A stretch of DNA of 64,000 nt from CAIXSC01 sp046349935 (lineage in GTDB: Bacteria; Planctomycetota; Planctomycetia; Pirellulales; Pirellulaceae): the NCBI GenBank assembly GCA_046349935.1, contig JAXMBK010000013.1, positions 1-64,000 of the forward strand, written 5' to 3'. The notes under the pieces were generated by a model. That model worked only from the letters and a program-made list of their open reading frames with translations, did no database searches and was not told the origin of the DNA. The position numbers were made by a program, and so were the translations under genes. This document shows positions 1 through 8,035 of this stretch, in pieces; the first letter of the stretch is position 1; each line of letters starts with the position of its first letter.

Positions 1-460
1 TCATGACGTCCATCGCGACTTCGACTTCCACGTCGAGGTTCCACAGGTTGGTGGCGTCGATGACGTCCTGCAGACGCGCCATCTCGTCGCACAGCTTCTG
101 CATCTTCTCATCCGACAGCGGCTCGCCCATCAGATTGCTGATTTCGTTGTAGCGATCCAGCAGTGCGCGGCGCGGCGCGACCGCTTCCATCACGTTGCCC
201 CACACGTCCAAACTGGGGTTTAGCTGCGGTTCTTGCGACAGGTAGCCGCGCGTGAAGCCGTCGGCCAAACGCGCCACGCCGTCGAAGTCCTTGTCGACTC
301 CGGCCATGATGCGCATCAGCGAGCTTTTCCCCGATCCGTTGCGGCCTAAAACGCCGATCTTGGCGCCCGGGTAGAACGCGAGCCAAATGTTCTTGAGCAC
401 TTCGCGCTGGCCGTGCTTCTTGACGAGTTCTTCGATGGTGAAGATGTACTGCGGTCCCAT
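1..460 (-). CDS. ettA: EttA-type ABC-F translational ATPase, 5' part only
   Basis: This is the N-terminal ~153 codons of an ABC-F ATPase that runs off the left edge of the window. It begins MGPQYIFTIEELVKKHGQ, followed by the EttA-like segment FYPGAKIGVLGRNGSGKSS, which contains the Walker A motif, and then RIMAGVDKDFDG and YLSQEPQLNP (Q-loop region). These stretches line up closely with E. coli EttA, which binds the ribosomal E site and couples translation to the ATP/ADP ratio. ABC-F proteins have no membrane segments and none is visible here. The ATG at 460 is the only sensible start; no strong Shine-Dalgarno sequence precedes it. The second ATPase domain lies outside the window, so EttA versus another ABC-F subfamily rests on the N-terminal match. 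Confidence 0.9.
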   Translation of the reverse strand, partial: MGPQYIFTIEELVKKHGQREVLKNIWLAFYPGAKIGVLGRNGSGKSSLMRIMAGVDKDFDGVARLADGFTRGYLSQEPQLNPSLDVWGNVMEAVAPRRALLDRYNEISNLMGEPLSDEKMQKLCDEMARLQDVIDATNLWNLDVEVEVAMDVM

Positions 461-570
461 GGATGCTTCGCGCCGGCGGGCCGGACGTCCTTGGTGGAAA
501 AAGCCAAGCTTGGAATTGTGAATTTGTAGCGAACAGCGGATCAGCGACGCTTGCAGCGGCTGTATGGAGC

Positions 571-782
571 GGCGGAAAAGCAGTCATAACCGTCGCTGCG
601 GGGCGTCGATGCTGACATCGGCGGGCAATGTCCCGCTGGAAAATCCCCACCCCACGAGCCACGCTTGCCCGCACCTTCCGACCCGTTGATTCTGCCTCTG
701 ACAGGCTGGACGGCGGCGTTCAAGTGTGACTGCTTCATGTCCAGGGCTCAGCCGTTCCCCGCGGCTGAGCCTTTCCTTTTTT
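571..782 (+). ncRNA. Possible structured small RNA ending in an intrinsic terminator
   Basis: No convincing protein is encoded between ettA and guaA, but the + strand shows nested pairing. AAGCAGTCA (about 576-584) can close against TGACTGCTT about 150 nt downstream (727-735). Inside lie a CGATG-CTGA-CATCG hairpin (about 607-620) and a GCGGG-CAATGT-CCCGC hairpin (about 622-637). A G+C-rich terminator with a T-tract follows at 745-782. No + strand gene lies upstream to use that terminator. I do not recognise the fold: it lacks the conserved SRP, RNase P and tmRNA motifs, and 6S RNA is possible but not shown. The pairing could also belong to the 3' region of guaA on the other strand. Confidence 0.3.
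745..782 (+). terminator. Intrinsic terminator, T-tract on the + strand
   Basis: A perfect 10-bp stem (745-754 with 762-771) and 7-nt loop is followed on the + strand by TTTCCTTTTTT. Read on the - strand the same hairpin lies just past the guaA stop, but no T-tract follows it there. It therefore fits a + strand transcript better, while possibly also marking the end of guaA. Confidence 0.65.
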
Positions 783-801
783 CTCGACGCACCTCCGCGC
801 G

Positions 802-2388
802 TTATTCCCACTCGATCGTGGCGGGCGGCTTCGTGCTGATGTCGAAGCACACTCGATTGACCCCCTTCACCTCGTTGATGATGCGGGTGGAGATGGTGGC
901 CAGTAGATCGTAGGGGAGACGCGACCAATCGGCCGTCATGAAGTCGTCCGTGTTGACGCAGCGAACGGCGATGGCGTCCTCGTAGGTCCGCGCGTCGCCC
1001 ATCACGCCCACCGACTGCACCGGCAGCAATACGGCGAACGCTTGCGATGTCTGCCGGTACAAACCGGCTGACTTGATCTCCGACACGACGATCTCATCCG
1101 CTTCGCGGAGCACGTCGAGCCGTTCTTTGGTGACTTCGCCGAGGCAGCGGACGGCGAGCCCCGGGCCGGGGAACGGATGTCGCCAGACGAGATCCTCCGA
1201 CAGCCCCAACTCCAGCCCCAACCGCCGCACCTCGTCCTTGAACAGATCTCGCAGTGGTTCCACCAACTCAAACCCCAACTGCTCGGGGAGCCCTCCCACG
1301 TTGTGATGCAGCTTGATCGTGGCGGCAGGCCCGTCGGGCGCCGCGCCGCTCTCGATCACGTCGGGGTACAGGGTCCCTTGAGCGAGGAACCGCGCGTCGC
1401 TGATTTTGGCTGCCTCTTCCTTGAAGCAATCGATGAACGCGTGCCCGATGCGTCGTCGTTTTTCCTGTGGATCCTTCACGCCCGCCAGGACGCTTAAGAA
1501 CCGCTCTTCGGCCCGCACCACATGCAGATCGGCTTTGAACTGATTGGTGAACTCCGAGATGACCGACGCTTCTTCGTCCTTGCGCAACAGGCCGTTGTCG
1601 ACCAGGATGCACGACAGTTGCGGACCGATCGCTTGATACAGCAGCGCGGCCGTAACGGCCGAATCGACGCCGCCCGACAAGCCGCAAATCACGCGGCTCG
1701 ATCCAATCCGCGACCGCAGTTGCTCCACGGTTTCCCGCGCGAAATCCCCCAGCTTCCACCGGCCATGGCACTTGCAGATGACGGTGAGAAAGTTGTGCAG
1801 CATCGTGCTGCCCAGCGGGGTGTGCGTCACCTCGGGGTGGAACTGCAAGCCATACACGGGCAATTCGCGGTGCTTCACCGCCGTGATCGGGCAGGTCTTG
1901 GTGTGCGCCAGCGGCACAAAGTCGTCCGACACGCGCGTCACTTGGTCCCCGTGACTCATCCACACATCGGTGTGATCGGGCAAGCCGGCGAACAAGTCGA
2001 CGTTGGAATCGATGACGCAGCGCGCTCGACCGTACTCGCGAGCCGGTGCGCTGCCGACTCGACCGCCCAGCGTGTCGCACGCCAACTGCATGCCGTAGCA
2101 AATCCCCAGCACGGGGATGCCGAGTCGAAACAGGCCCGGATCGCACTTCGGCGCCCCGTCCTCGTAGACGCTCGCCGGCCCCCCCGACAAGATGAGCCCC
2201 GCTGGTCGGCGCCGCTGGATGGCTTCCAGCGAAATGTCGTGCCGGACGATTTCGCAATACACGTTCTGCTCGCGCACGCGCCGTGCGATGAGCTGGGCAT
2301 ACTGAGAGCCGAAGTCAAGGATCAGGATGCGTTCCTCGGCCGCCGACGTGCCTGCGACGCTCGTCGCCGGATGCTGGGACTCGGTCAT
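802..2388 (-). CDS. guaA: GMP synthase (glutamine-hydrolysing)
   Basis: Catalyses the last step of de novo GMP synthesis: XMP + ATP + glutamine -> GMP. The 528-residue product has the usual two-part layout. The N-terminal class I amidotransferase domain starts ILDFGSQYAQLIARRV and has the nucleophile in GICYGMQ (Cys97) and the His/Glu pair in FHPEV. The ATP-pyrophosphatase domain carries the P-loop GLSGGVDSAV, and the dimerisation domain ends PPATIEWE, the standard GuaA C-terminus. The ATG at 2388 is preferred over an in-frame codon 14 residues upstream because GGGAGAGGAG lies about 10 nt before it. It is divergent from surE. Confidence 0.97.
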   Translation of the reverse strand: MTESQHPATSVAGTSAAEERILILDFGSQYAQLIARRVREQNVYCEIVRHDISLEAIQRRRPAGLILSGGPASVYEDGAPKCDPGLFRLGIPVLGICYGMQLACDTLGGRVGSAPAREYGRARCVIDSNVDLFAGLPDHTDVWMSHGDQVTRVSDDFVPLAHTKTCPITAVKHRELPVYGLQFHPEVTHTPLGSTMLHNFLTVICKCHGRWKLGDFARETVEQLRSRIGSSRVICGLSGGVDSAVTAALLYQAIGPQLSCILVDNGLLRKDEEASVISEFTNQFKADLHVVRAEERFLSVLAGVKDPQEKRRRIGHAFIDCFKEEAAKISDARFLAQGTLYPDVIESGAAPDGPAATIKLHHNVGGLPEQLGFELVEPLRDLFKDEVRRLGLELGLSEDLVWRHPFPGPGLAVRCLGEVTKERLDVLREADEIVVSEIKSAGLYRQTSQAFAVLLPVQSVGVMGDARTYEDAIAVRCVNTDDFMTADWSRLPYDLLATISTRIINEVKGVNRVCFDISTKPPATIEWE

Positions 2389-2441
2389 GACTGCTGGTCT
2401 CCTCTCCCGCCTGCCGCTCAATTCCTGCAAGAAAACGCGGC

Positions 2442-2447
2442 ATTATA
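2442..2447 (-). promoter_or_regulatory. Candidate -10 box of guaA
   Basis: On the - strand this reads TATAAT, 54 nt upstream of the guaA ATG. No good -35 hexamer stands 16-18 nt further upstream, so it is only a candidate. Confidence 0.35.
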
Positions 2448-2565
2448 GGGGATCGCCCCGAGCGGCGGGAGGAGGCGAGCGGTATGATCGGCGTCGGCGG
2501 ATCGTCGACCCTGCCGCTCCCTGTCTGGAGCGAGCTCGTCCGCCGGACCGGACAAGGAATCGCTC

Positions 2566-3339
2566 GTGCTCATCCTGCTTACCAACGACGACGGCATTTA
2601 CGCCCCCGGGCTCGCGGCACTCGAACGGCAACTTCGCCAAATGGGCGACGTGATCGTCGCCGCCCCCGCCACCGAACAAAGCGGCGTCGGCCACTCCATC
2701 ACCTTCCTGCGGCCCCTGGTCTGCAAAGAGGTCTTTGACGGCGACCGCCGCCGCGGCTGGGCCGTCGAAGGGAGCCCCGCCGACTGCGTGAAGATCGGCA
2801 TCTTTGAATTCTGTCCGCGGCGTCCCGATTTGATCGTGAGCGGCATCAACGGCGGCCTGAATGCGGGCATTAACGTGTTGTACTCAGGCACGGTCGCCGC
2901 GGCGATCGAGGGGGCCTTCTTCGGCATCACCAGCGTCGCCGTGTCGCTGGAATTTCACGAACACGCCCAGTTCGACAAGTGCGCTCGATTGGCCCGCGGC
3001 ATCCTCGAGCAGATCTTGGCGCACAAAGGCCCGCAGCCCGAACTCTACAACTTGAACTTTCCGACGAAGGCGATGGACGATCCGCGGGAACTGGTCGTCG
3101 TCCCCATGGGGGTGCAGCGGTACGGCGAGCACTACATCAAGCGCAAGGACCCCCGGGGCCGGACCTATTTCTGGGCCACCAACGATCCGCCGCCCCAGCC
3201 GGCGGAACACGAAACCGACCTGTCGGCGCTGGCCAAAGGCCATATCACGCTGACGCCCTTGCAGTACGATATGACGCGCACGGCGTCCCTGGCCCCCATG
3301 CAGCAATGGCCGCTGCAAGTGCCGAAACTAGACGGATGA
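2566..3339 (+). CDS. surE: 5'/3'-nucleotidase SurE
   Basis: SurE is a metal-dependent phosphatase acting on nucleoside monophosphates, associated with stationary-phase survival. The 257-residue product begins with the signature LLTNDDGIYAPG, whose two Asp residues bind the metal. It then has GSPADCVKIG and the glycine-rich VSGINGGLNAGINVLYSGT with the metal-binding Asn, followed by AAIEGAFFG. Length and motif order are typical of the family. The start is GTG with AAGGA about 8 nt upstream; no ATG lies before the first motif. It is divergent from guaA and about 80 nt ahead of a small lipoprotein gene on the same strand. Confidence 0.95.
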   Translation: MLILLTNDDGIYAPGLAALERQLRQMGDVIVAAPATEQSGVGHSITFLRPLVCKEVFDGDRRRGWAVEGSPADCVKIGIFEFCPRRPDLIVSGINGGLNAGINVLYSGTVAAAIEGAFFGITSVAVSLEFHEHAQFDKCARLARGILEQILAHKGPQPELYNLNFPTKAMDDPRELVVVPMGVQRYGEHYIKRKDPRGRTYFWATNDPPPQPAEHETDLSALAKGHITLTPLQYDMTRTASLAPMQQWPLQVPKLDG

Positions 3340-3416
3340 ACTGCAGACTGATCTAATCCTTCGACCGCCGCTCGCACGGGTCGACGGCGGCCTTGCTTTT
3401 TCCCAGGAGTTACGCG

Positions 3417-3878
3417 ATGCGTCCTGCCTTGAGCGTCCTGAACGTGGTTGGTTTGACCGTCGCGGCGCTGGTGCTGACTGGCTGCTCGCCGGGCGCAAAA
3501 CCAAGCGGCGCCGCTCCTGCGGCGCCTGCCGCAAATGCGCCCTCCGCCAACGCGGCCCCTGCCCCGCCTCCCGCCGCCGTCCCCGCCCAGGTCGGCGTCG
3601 GCGCGAAGGGCCGCAGCCTCGACGAACACGAAGGGGCGCTCGTCACGCCCGCCAAGGCCCTGTTCGCGACCAAAGAACGAGTGGTCTTCGAGGTGCAATT
3701 GCCGCAAGCCCTGCAGCTTTATAAGGCCGAACACGGCCAAGCGCCGCAGTCGCACGACGAGTACATGCAGCGTATCGTCGCCGCCAACTCGATCAACCTG
3801 CCGGTCCTCCCGGCCAATCGCCAATACCAATACGACCCGCAAACCGAACAGCTCATGGTCGTTCCGACGCCCCAATGA
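3417..3878 (+). CDS. Small proline/alanine-rich lipoprotein, function unknown
   Basis: A 153-residue predicted lipoprotein. The N-terminus MRPALSVLNVVGLTVAALV leads into a lipobox, LTGC, with Cys23 as the likely acylated residue. A low-complexity Ala/Pro/Asn linker follows, then a soluble domain (about residues 65-150) that I cannot assign to a family; it contains LPQALQLYKAEHGQAPQSHD and ends in a Tyr/Gln-rich segment. The ATG at 3417 is chosen over one 8 codons upstream because CAGGAG stands 7 nt before it. Secreted proteins of this size with a YxAEHGxxP-like helix are common in planctomycetes, but no function is claimed. Confidence 0.8.
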   Translation: MRPALSVLNVVGLTVAALVLTGCSPGAKPSGAAPAAPAANAPSANAAPAPPPAAVPAQVGVGAKGRSLDEHEGALVTPAKALFATKERVVFEVQLPQALQLYKAEHGQAPQSHDEYMQRIVAANSINLPVLPANRQYQYDPQTEQLMVVPTPQ

Positions 3879-4442
3879 GCCGCGTCAAACCAACTCGCGA
3901 GCAGAACCCGTCCGTCATCTGGGGGCTAGGGGATCACTATTCCTCAGATGGCCAATCTCCGATTGAGGCCTTTGTGGACGCGAAGCTCGCTGAGAGCTCG
4001 TTGACACCAACAGACCGGGCTTCGCGGGAGCCGCTGATTCGGCGTGCTTGCTTCGACCTGCTCGGGTTGCGTCCACAGGACATCTCGAAGTCGATCATGA
4101 GAACCGGTTGTGGCGCCGATTCGTTCGACGACGACTGGAGGGAGAGTCCGTCTGGGTTGCACTCCATTCGGTCGCAAGCACGACCAATCTAGAACAAGGC
4201 GGACCTCCTGTCGTACCGCCGATCACCGACGAAGAACGATTCGCGATGCGCGTGCCGTAACGCTGGCTGCCAGCTGGCCGGAGTCAACCTATCCCAAGCA
4301 GCACACGCGAAATGGACCTTAGGTGATGATCTATCGCGATTTCCGCTACCCGCGGTTTGATGTGTTTGATGCTCCGAACAACTCACTCAGTGTGGGCAAT
4401 ATCGGCGGCCAACACGAGTTTTCCCAACAGCTCCGGGCGTAG
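3875..4442 (+). pseudogene. Relic of a DUF1549/DUF1553 (PSCyt2/PSD1) gene
   Basis: Three pieces of one planctomycete family appear in order but in three reading frames. At about 3956-4075, PIEAFVDAKLAESSLTP and LIRRACFDLLGLRP match the start of DUF1549. At about 4085-4257, HENRLWRRFVRRRLEGES and GGPPVVPPITDEER match the late part of DUF1553. At 4326-4442, FRYPRFDVFDAPNN followed by EFSQQLRA matches the DUF1553 C-terminus. The middle, more than half of a normal protein, is missing. The first frame overlaps the stop of the preceding lipoprotein by ATGA. An intact member of the same family lies at 28930-31197. The gene is clearly dead, with at least two frame changes and an internal deletion. 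Confidence 0.8.
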
Positions 4443-4511
4443 GTCAACACGTTTGGCGCCAGCAAGAAGTCACAAGATCCCCCGAACCGCCAGAAGAATC
4501 AGGGCGAGAGA

Positions 4512-7256
4512 ATGACGACCTTCGGAAACAATCACCTCGATACTGCCGCACATCGGCGCCCCGGTTCGGTGACACGGCCCCAGCCTGTTCGTGCGCTGCT
4601 GGCTTGCGCAGTCGTGTGGTTCATCACCGTTAACGTAGTCCATGCCCATCCACCGGAGTTCCATCGCAAGAAGGCGAGTCGGTCAACTCAAGCGGTTGTC
4701 GCGAAGGCTCAGGCGGCTGTTGGCGAATTGGATCGGCAGGCGGCGTTTTTTCAGTTTGAGTTTCTTGCCGATGTCGCGCGGCGGTGTCCGCTGGATATTC
4801 GGTCCGATGTCCTTCGGCAGCTTGTCGATGAGCATCGGTTGGCTGCTCAGTCGCCTCAGGCGCCGGAACTGGAGCGGCTGGTCGAAGAGCGACAACAGCT
4901 TGATGCGAAGCTGCGACAGCGGATCGAGTACATCGGCGCGATCTGGAGTGAAAAGGGGTTGAAGTGGCGCGGGGAGCAGCCATCCGTAACGGTCGCAGCG
5001 GGATGCCCGCGATTCGTCGTGGTTGACCTGAGTAATGAGACTCCGGGGGCGATCAATCTGATTTCGCTGTCGCCGAGTCAGACCGAGCCGACGAACTCGA
5101 TGACTGTGCTGCCGGGGAAGTCGCAACCGTTCCTGATCGAGATCAAGCCCGGAGAGCCAGAGGTCGAACTGAGTTTCAGAGCGGGCGACGATGCACGGCG
5201 GTTGAGGGTCGGCGTCGTGACGAATCAGGCGGCGACACTGCGAGGCAAGCTCGTTGACGGCGACATTCAACTGCCGACGGTCGGGCGAGTGCGGGTCGAA
5301 GGGAGCGATCGATTGCTGCGTCGAGCCGGTCCCTTTGCGGCCAATCGTTCGTTTACGGAGAAGCCGATTCTCGAACTGACCGCGCAGCGCATGGCGGCGG
5401 TCCCGTTCTTTTATGCCGACGGAAGTTTTGAAATCACCGTACCGCCGGGCAAAACGAAAGTGTCGCTCGAACGCGGCTTCGAGCACGCGATCGTCAGCCA
5501 GACGGTCGAGCTTCAGCCGGGCGAGACGCGCGAAGTCACGTTGACGTCGCGGCGGTTTCTTGATTCGAAGGCCAGAAGCTGGATCAGCGGCGACACGCAC
5601 ATCCATTGGGTCACGAATGCCTGGAATGTCGATCTGCCGCTGCATGATCTCGCCCTGGTGCAACAGGCCGAGGACCTGCGAGTCGCGAATAATCTCACAC
5701 TGCTGCATCGCACGACAACGGATGCGTTTATCAAACCGTCCCAGGCTCCGGTCGGACCGGTTGCGCGATTCTCGGACGGCGACTATCACATTGAAATGGC
5801 CGAGGAGTACCGCAATCAGAATCTCTACGGCCACCTGTGCTTTCTGAATCTGCAATGGCTCGTGTTGCCGATTGGGACGGGGCCGCAGATCGCCGGAGAT
5901 GATTCGCTCGACTACCCGCTCAACAAGACCGCGATCCTGGAAGCACGCGAGCAAGGTGCGATTAGTATCGAGGCACATGGCACCGGGGCGAATCATGAAC
6001 TGCCTCTCAACGCCGTGCATGGCCTGACGGACTCGGTCGATCAGCTCGATCCCGAAGACTATTATCGGCTGCTCGACAGCGGCTTTCAGTTGCCGCTCAC
6101 CAATGGCAGCGATCATCCCGCGCGGATCGCCGGGTGTGCTCGGGCCTATGTGCAGATCGACGGCCAGTTTGACTACGAGAAGTGGATCGACGGCATCCGT
6201 CGCGGGCGGACCTTCACGACGTCCGGGCCGCTGCTGTTTCTCACCGTGGATGACGCTGGGCCGGGGACCGTGTTGACGCCTTCTCCGAACCAACCGGCCA
6301 AAGCGAAGCTGCAAGCCTATTCACGCTTCCCGCTTGGGCGCGTGCAGATCGTCTCGAATGGCGAGGTACTGAAGGAGATTGAAACGAGCGAGCGTGAAGT
6401 TGCGCTCGAATGCGATGTGCCGATCGATCAGAGTCGGTGGGTTGTCGCGCGAAGTTCGCGGAATGAACATTGGAACGCGCTCTGGCATCCGGATGTGGCG
6501 CATACGAGTGCGATCTACATTCACCGCGATGGCCGTTCGGTATTTCGACCTGAAGCGGCGTCTGAGTGGATTGACCGGATGCGGCTGCATCAGCGCGACA
6601 TTCTCGCGAAGGGAATCTTCGCGAACTCGAAGCAACGCACCGAGGCGACGGCTTACGTGGATGAGTCGATCCGACGTTACCAGCGCTTGATCTCACAGCA
6701 GCGGCAACCGCGCGGTGAACTCCCGTGGGAGGCGGCGCGAGATCGGCTGCTTATGCAGGCAGGCTTCGCGTCGCATCTGGGACACGATGTGGAATTTGTA
6801 AAGCAGGTCCGCGAGGCGACTCACCACGGCCAACTGAAGATGGCTTCCGAACCGCTGACGCTGCTGCGTGTTCACATCAACCCGGAATCGCGAGTGAAGC
6901 TGGCGCTTGTTACCCCACCAGAACGAGTCGTGCAGCATCGCACGCAGCGTTTCCTCGTCGAAGTTCACAACGAAGCCCGCATTCAAGCCCCGCTGCGAAT
7001 TCGGGCGATCGATCAATCGCAGCCGACTGCGGGTGCTCCGTCGTGGTTCGACGTGCGACTTGTCGAGAACCTGTTGTCGTCGTCACTGCTCACTGGCGAT
7101 GAAACCGAATGGAAGCTGTTGGAAATCCGCTGTTCGGAAGCGGGACATCGCGAAGTGCGTCTTGAGGCCGACGCCGGTCAGGGCACGCAAGACCTTGGCT
7201 TCCGAGCCACAATCGACCTGCTCCTGAAATGTGTGCCCAGGAGGACGTCTCCTTGA
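4512..7256 (+). CDS. Secreted CehA/McbA-type metallohydrolase
   Basis: A 914-residue exported protein. The N-terminus has a basic stretch and the hydrophobic segment ALLACAVVWFITVNVVHA, with likely cleavage after AHA near residue 46. Beta-rich domains of unknown role precede a PHP-like metal-binding core of the CehA/McbA type. SGDTHIHW (about residues 359-366) supplies the HxH pair, IEAHGTG (about 485) a further His, and LTNGSDHPARIAG (about 529) an Asp-His. Characterised relatives hydrolyse carbamates and other small esters (CehA is a carbaryl hydrolase), but the substrate here is unknown. The last codons overlap the next gene (TTGA). A second protein of this type lies at 10214-12889. Confidence 0.8.
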   Translation: MTTFGNNHLDTAAHRRPGSVTRPQPVRALLACAVVWFITVNVVHAHPPEFHRKKASRSTQAVVAKAQAAVGELDRQAAFFQFEFLADVARRCPLDIRSDVLRQLVDEHRLAAQSPQAPELERLVEERQQLDAKLRQRIEYIGAIWSEKGLKWRGEQPSVTVAAGCPRFVVVDLSNETPGAINLISLSPSQTEPTNSMTVLPGKSQPFLIEIKPGEPEVELSFRAGDDARRLRVGVVTNQAATLRGKLVDGDIQLPTVGRVRVEGSDRLLRRAGPFAANRSFTEKPILELTAQRMAAVPFFYADGSFEITVPPGKTKVSLERGFEHAIVSQTVELQPGETREVTLTSRRFLDSKARSWISGDTHIHWVTNAWNVDLPLHDLALVQQAEDLRVANNLTLLHRTTTDAFIKPSQAPVGPVARFSDGDYHIEMAEEYRNQNLYGHLCFLNLQWLVLPIGTGPQIAGDDSLDYPLNKTAILEAREQGAISIEAHGTGANHELPLNAVHGLTDSVDQLDPEDYYRLLDSGFQLPLTNGSDHPARIAGCARAYVQIDGQFDYEKWIDGIRRGRTFTTSGPLLFLTVDDAGPGTVLTPSPNQPAKAKLQAYSRFPLGRVQIVSNGEVLKEIETSEREVALECDVPIDQSRWVVARSSRNEHWNALWHPDVAHTSAIYIHRDGRSVFRPEAASEWIDRMRLHQRDILAKGIFANSKQRTEATAYVDESIRRYQRLISQQRQPRGELPWEAARDRLLMQAGFASHLGHDVEFVKQVREATHHGQLKMASEPLTLLRVHINPESRVKLALVTPPERVVQHRTQRFLVEVHNEARIQAPLRIRAIDQSQPTAGAPSWFDVRLVENLLSSSLLTGDETEWKLLEIRCSEAGHREVRLEADAGQGTQDLGFRATIDLLLKCVPRRTSP

Positions 7257-8035
7257 CGCTCAACATAACTATTCAGCTTCGGTCGCTCGTCATTCTGTTG
7301 GTCGCGGTCAGTGCCGAGCGGACTTTCGGGCACGAGTCCGATGGCCGACCGCACGAGGAGACGCTCATCGAATGCGAGGCTGGTGAGGGACGGATGTCGC
7401 TGGGTGTGTTTGAGAAGCAGAGCGGGCGACTCGTGCGGACGTTGTGGCGCGGCGAGCCGGTGTTGGCAGGTCGGGCGGCAGCTCGATGGGACGGGCGCGA
7501 TGACCGAGGAAACGTCGTGCCGGAAGGTGACTATGAGTGGCGGTCGATCGTGTCGCCCGGATTCACAGCGCGCTACCTGATGACCGTGGGATTGAATCCG
7601 CCTGGCGGCGAGCATCCCGATCCGCGACGTTCCTGGGTCGGCGACCATGTGGGCGGCGGGCTTGTGGCAGTCGATGGCGGCGCGGTGTTTATTGGCTCGC
7701 CGCAGACTGAGTCAATGATGTCGGTCGTGCGTTGCGATGCGGCGATGTCGCGCGTCGAGTGGCGGCGCGAGCAGTTTTACGACGGTGGAGCGCTGCGAGC
7801 CGTCGCCGCGGGCGGAGGAAAGGTGTTCCTGCTCCACCCGATCGGTCGCTTGCGTCGGCTCGATGCGAAGAGCGGGCAGGTCGAGGCGACATGGAATGTC
7901 GCAGATGGTGAGGCCTTGCCGTCGGACCTCGATGCCAGTGGAGCCAATCTTGTCGCTGCGGCGCCGAGCAAGAACGCAGTGCGTTGGCTCTCGACGATGA
8001 ACGGTAGCGTACTCGCTGAAGTGAGGCTCGATTGA
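7253..8035 (+). CDS. Secreted beta-propeller/PA14 protein, N-terminal part up to an in-frame TGA
   Basis: This is the first 260 codons of what looks like one protein continued in the same frame at 8036. A TTG start at 7253 is chosen because AGGAGG lies 8 nt upstream and the codon overlaps the stop of the preceding gene (TTGA); an ATG at 7229 would place the signal peptide 8 residues further in. The N-terminus has a signal peptide (QLRSLVILLVAVSA), then a FlgD-like Ig segment (ARWDGRDDRGNVVPEGDYEW) and the first propeller blades. The reading frame stops in mid-propeller after GSVLAEVRLD at the TGA of 8033-8035. As annotated it would be a truncated propeller; nonsense mutation or sequence error is more likely than a genuine end. 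Confidence 0.7.
   Translation: MTLNITIQLRSLVILLVAVSAERTFGHESDGRPHEETLIECEAGEGRMSLGVFEKQSGRLVRTLWRGEPVLAGRAAARWDGRDDRGNVVPEGDYEWRSIVSPGFTARYLMTVGLNPPGGEHPDPRRSWVGDHVGGGLVAVDGGAVFIGSPQTESMMSVVRCDAAMSRVEWRREQFYDGGALRAVAAGGGKVFLLHPIGRLRRLDAKSGQVEATWNVADGEALPSDLDASGANLVAAAPSKNAVRWLSTMNGSVLAEVRLD

Noticed and set aside
2483..2488. TATGAT as the surE -10 box
   Set aside because: No acceptable -35 hexamer upstream, and the surrounding sequence is G-rich; not better than chance.
4683..6314. Long open frame (543 codons) on the - strand opposite the first CehA/McbA-type gene
   Set aside because: Its product is Arg-rich without recognisable domains; it mirrors a real gene in high-GC DNA.
7229..7252. 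ATG 7229 as start of the propeller gene
   Set aside because: No ribosome-binding site before it, whereas AGGAGG is ideally placed for the TTG at 7253.
8033..8035. TGA as selenocysteine
   Set aside because: No selenoprotein family match, no redox context at this place, and no convincing hairpin immediately downstream.
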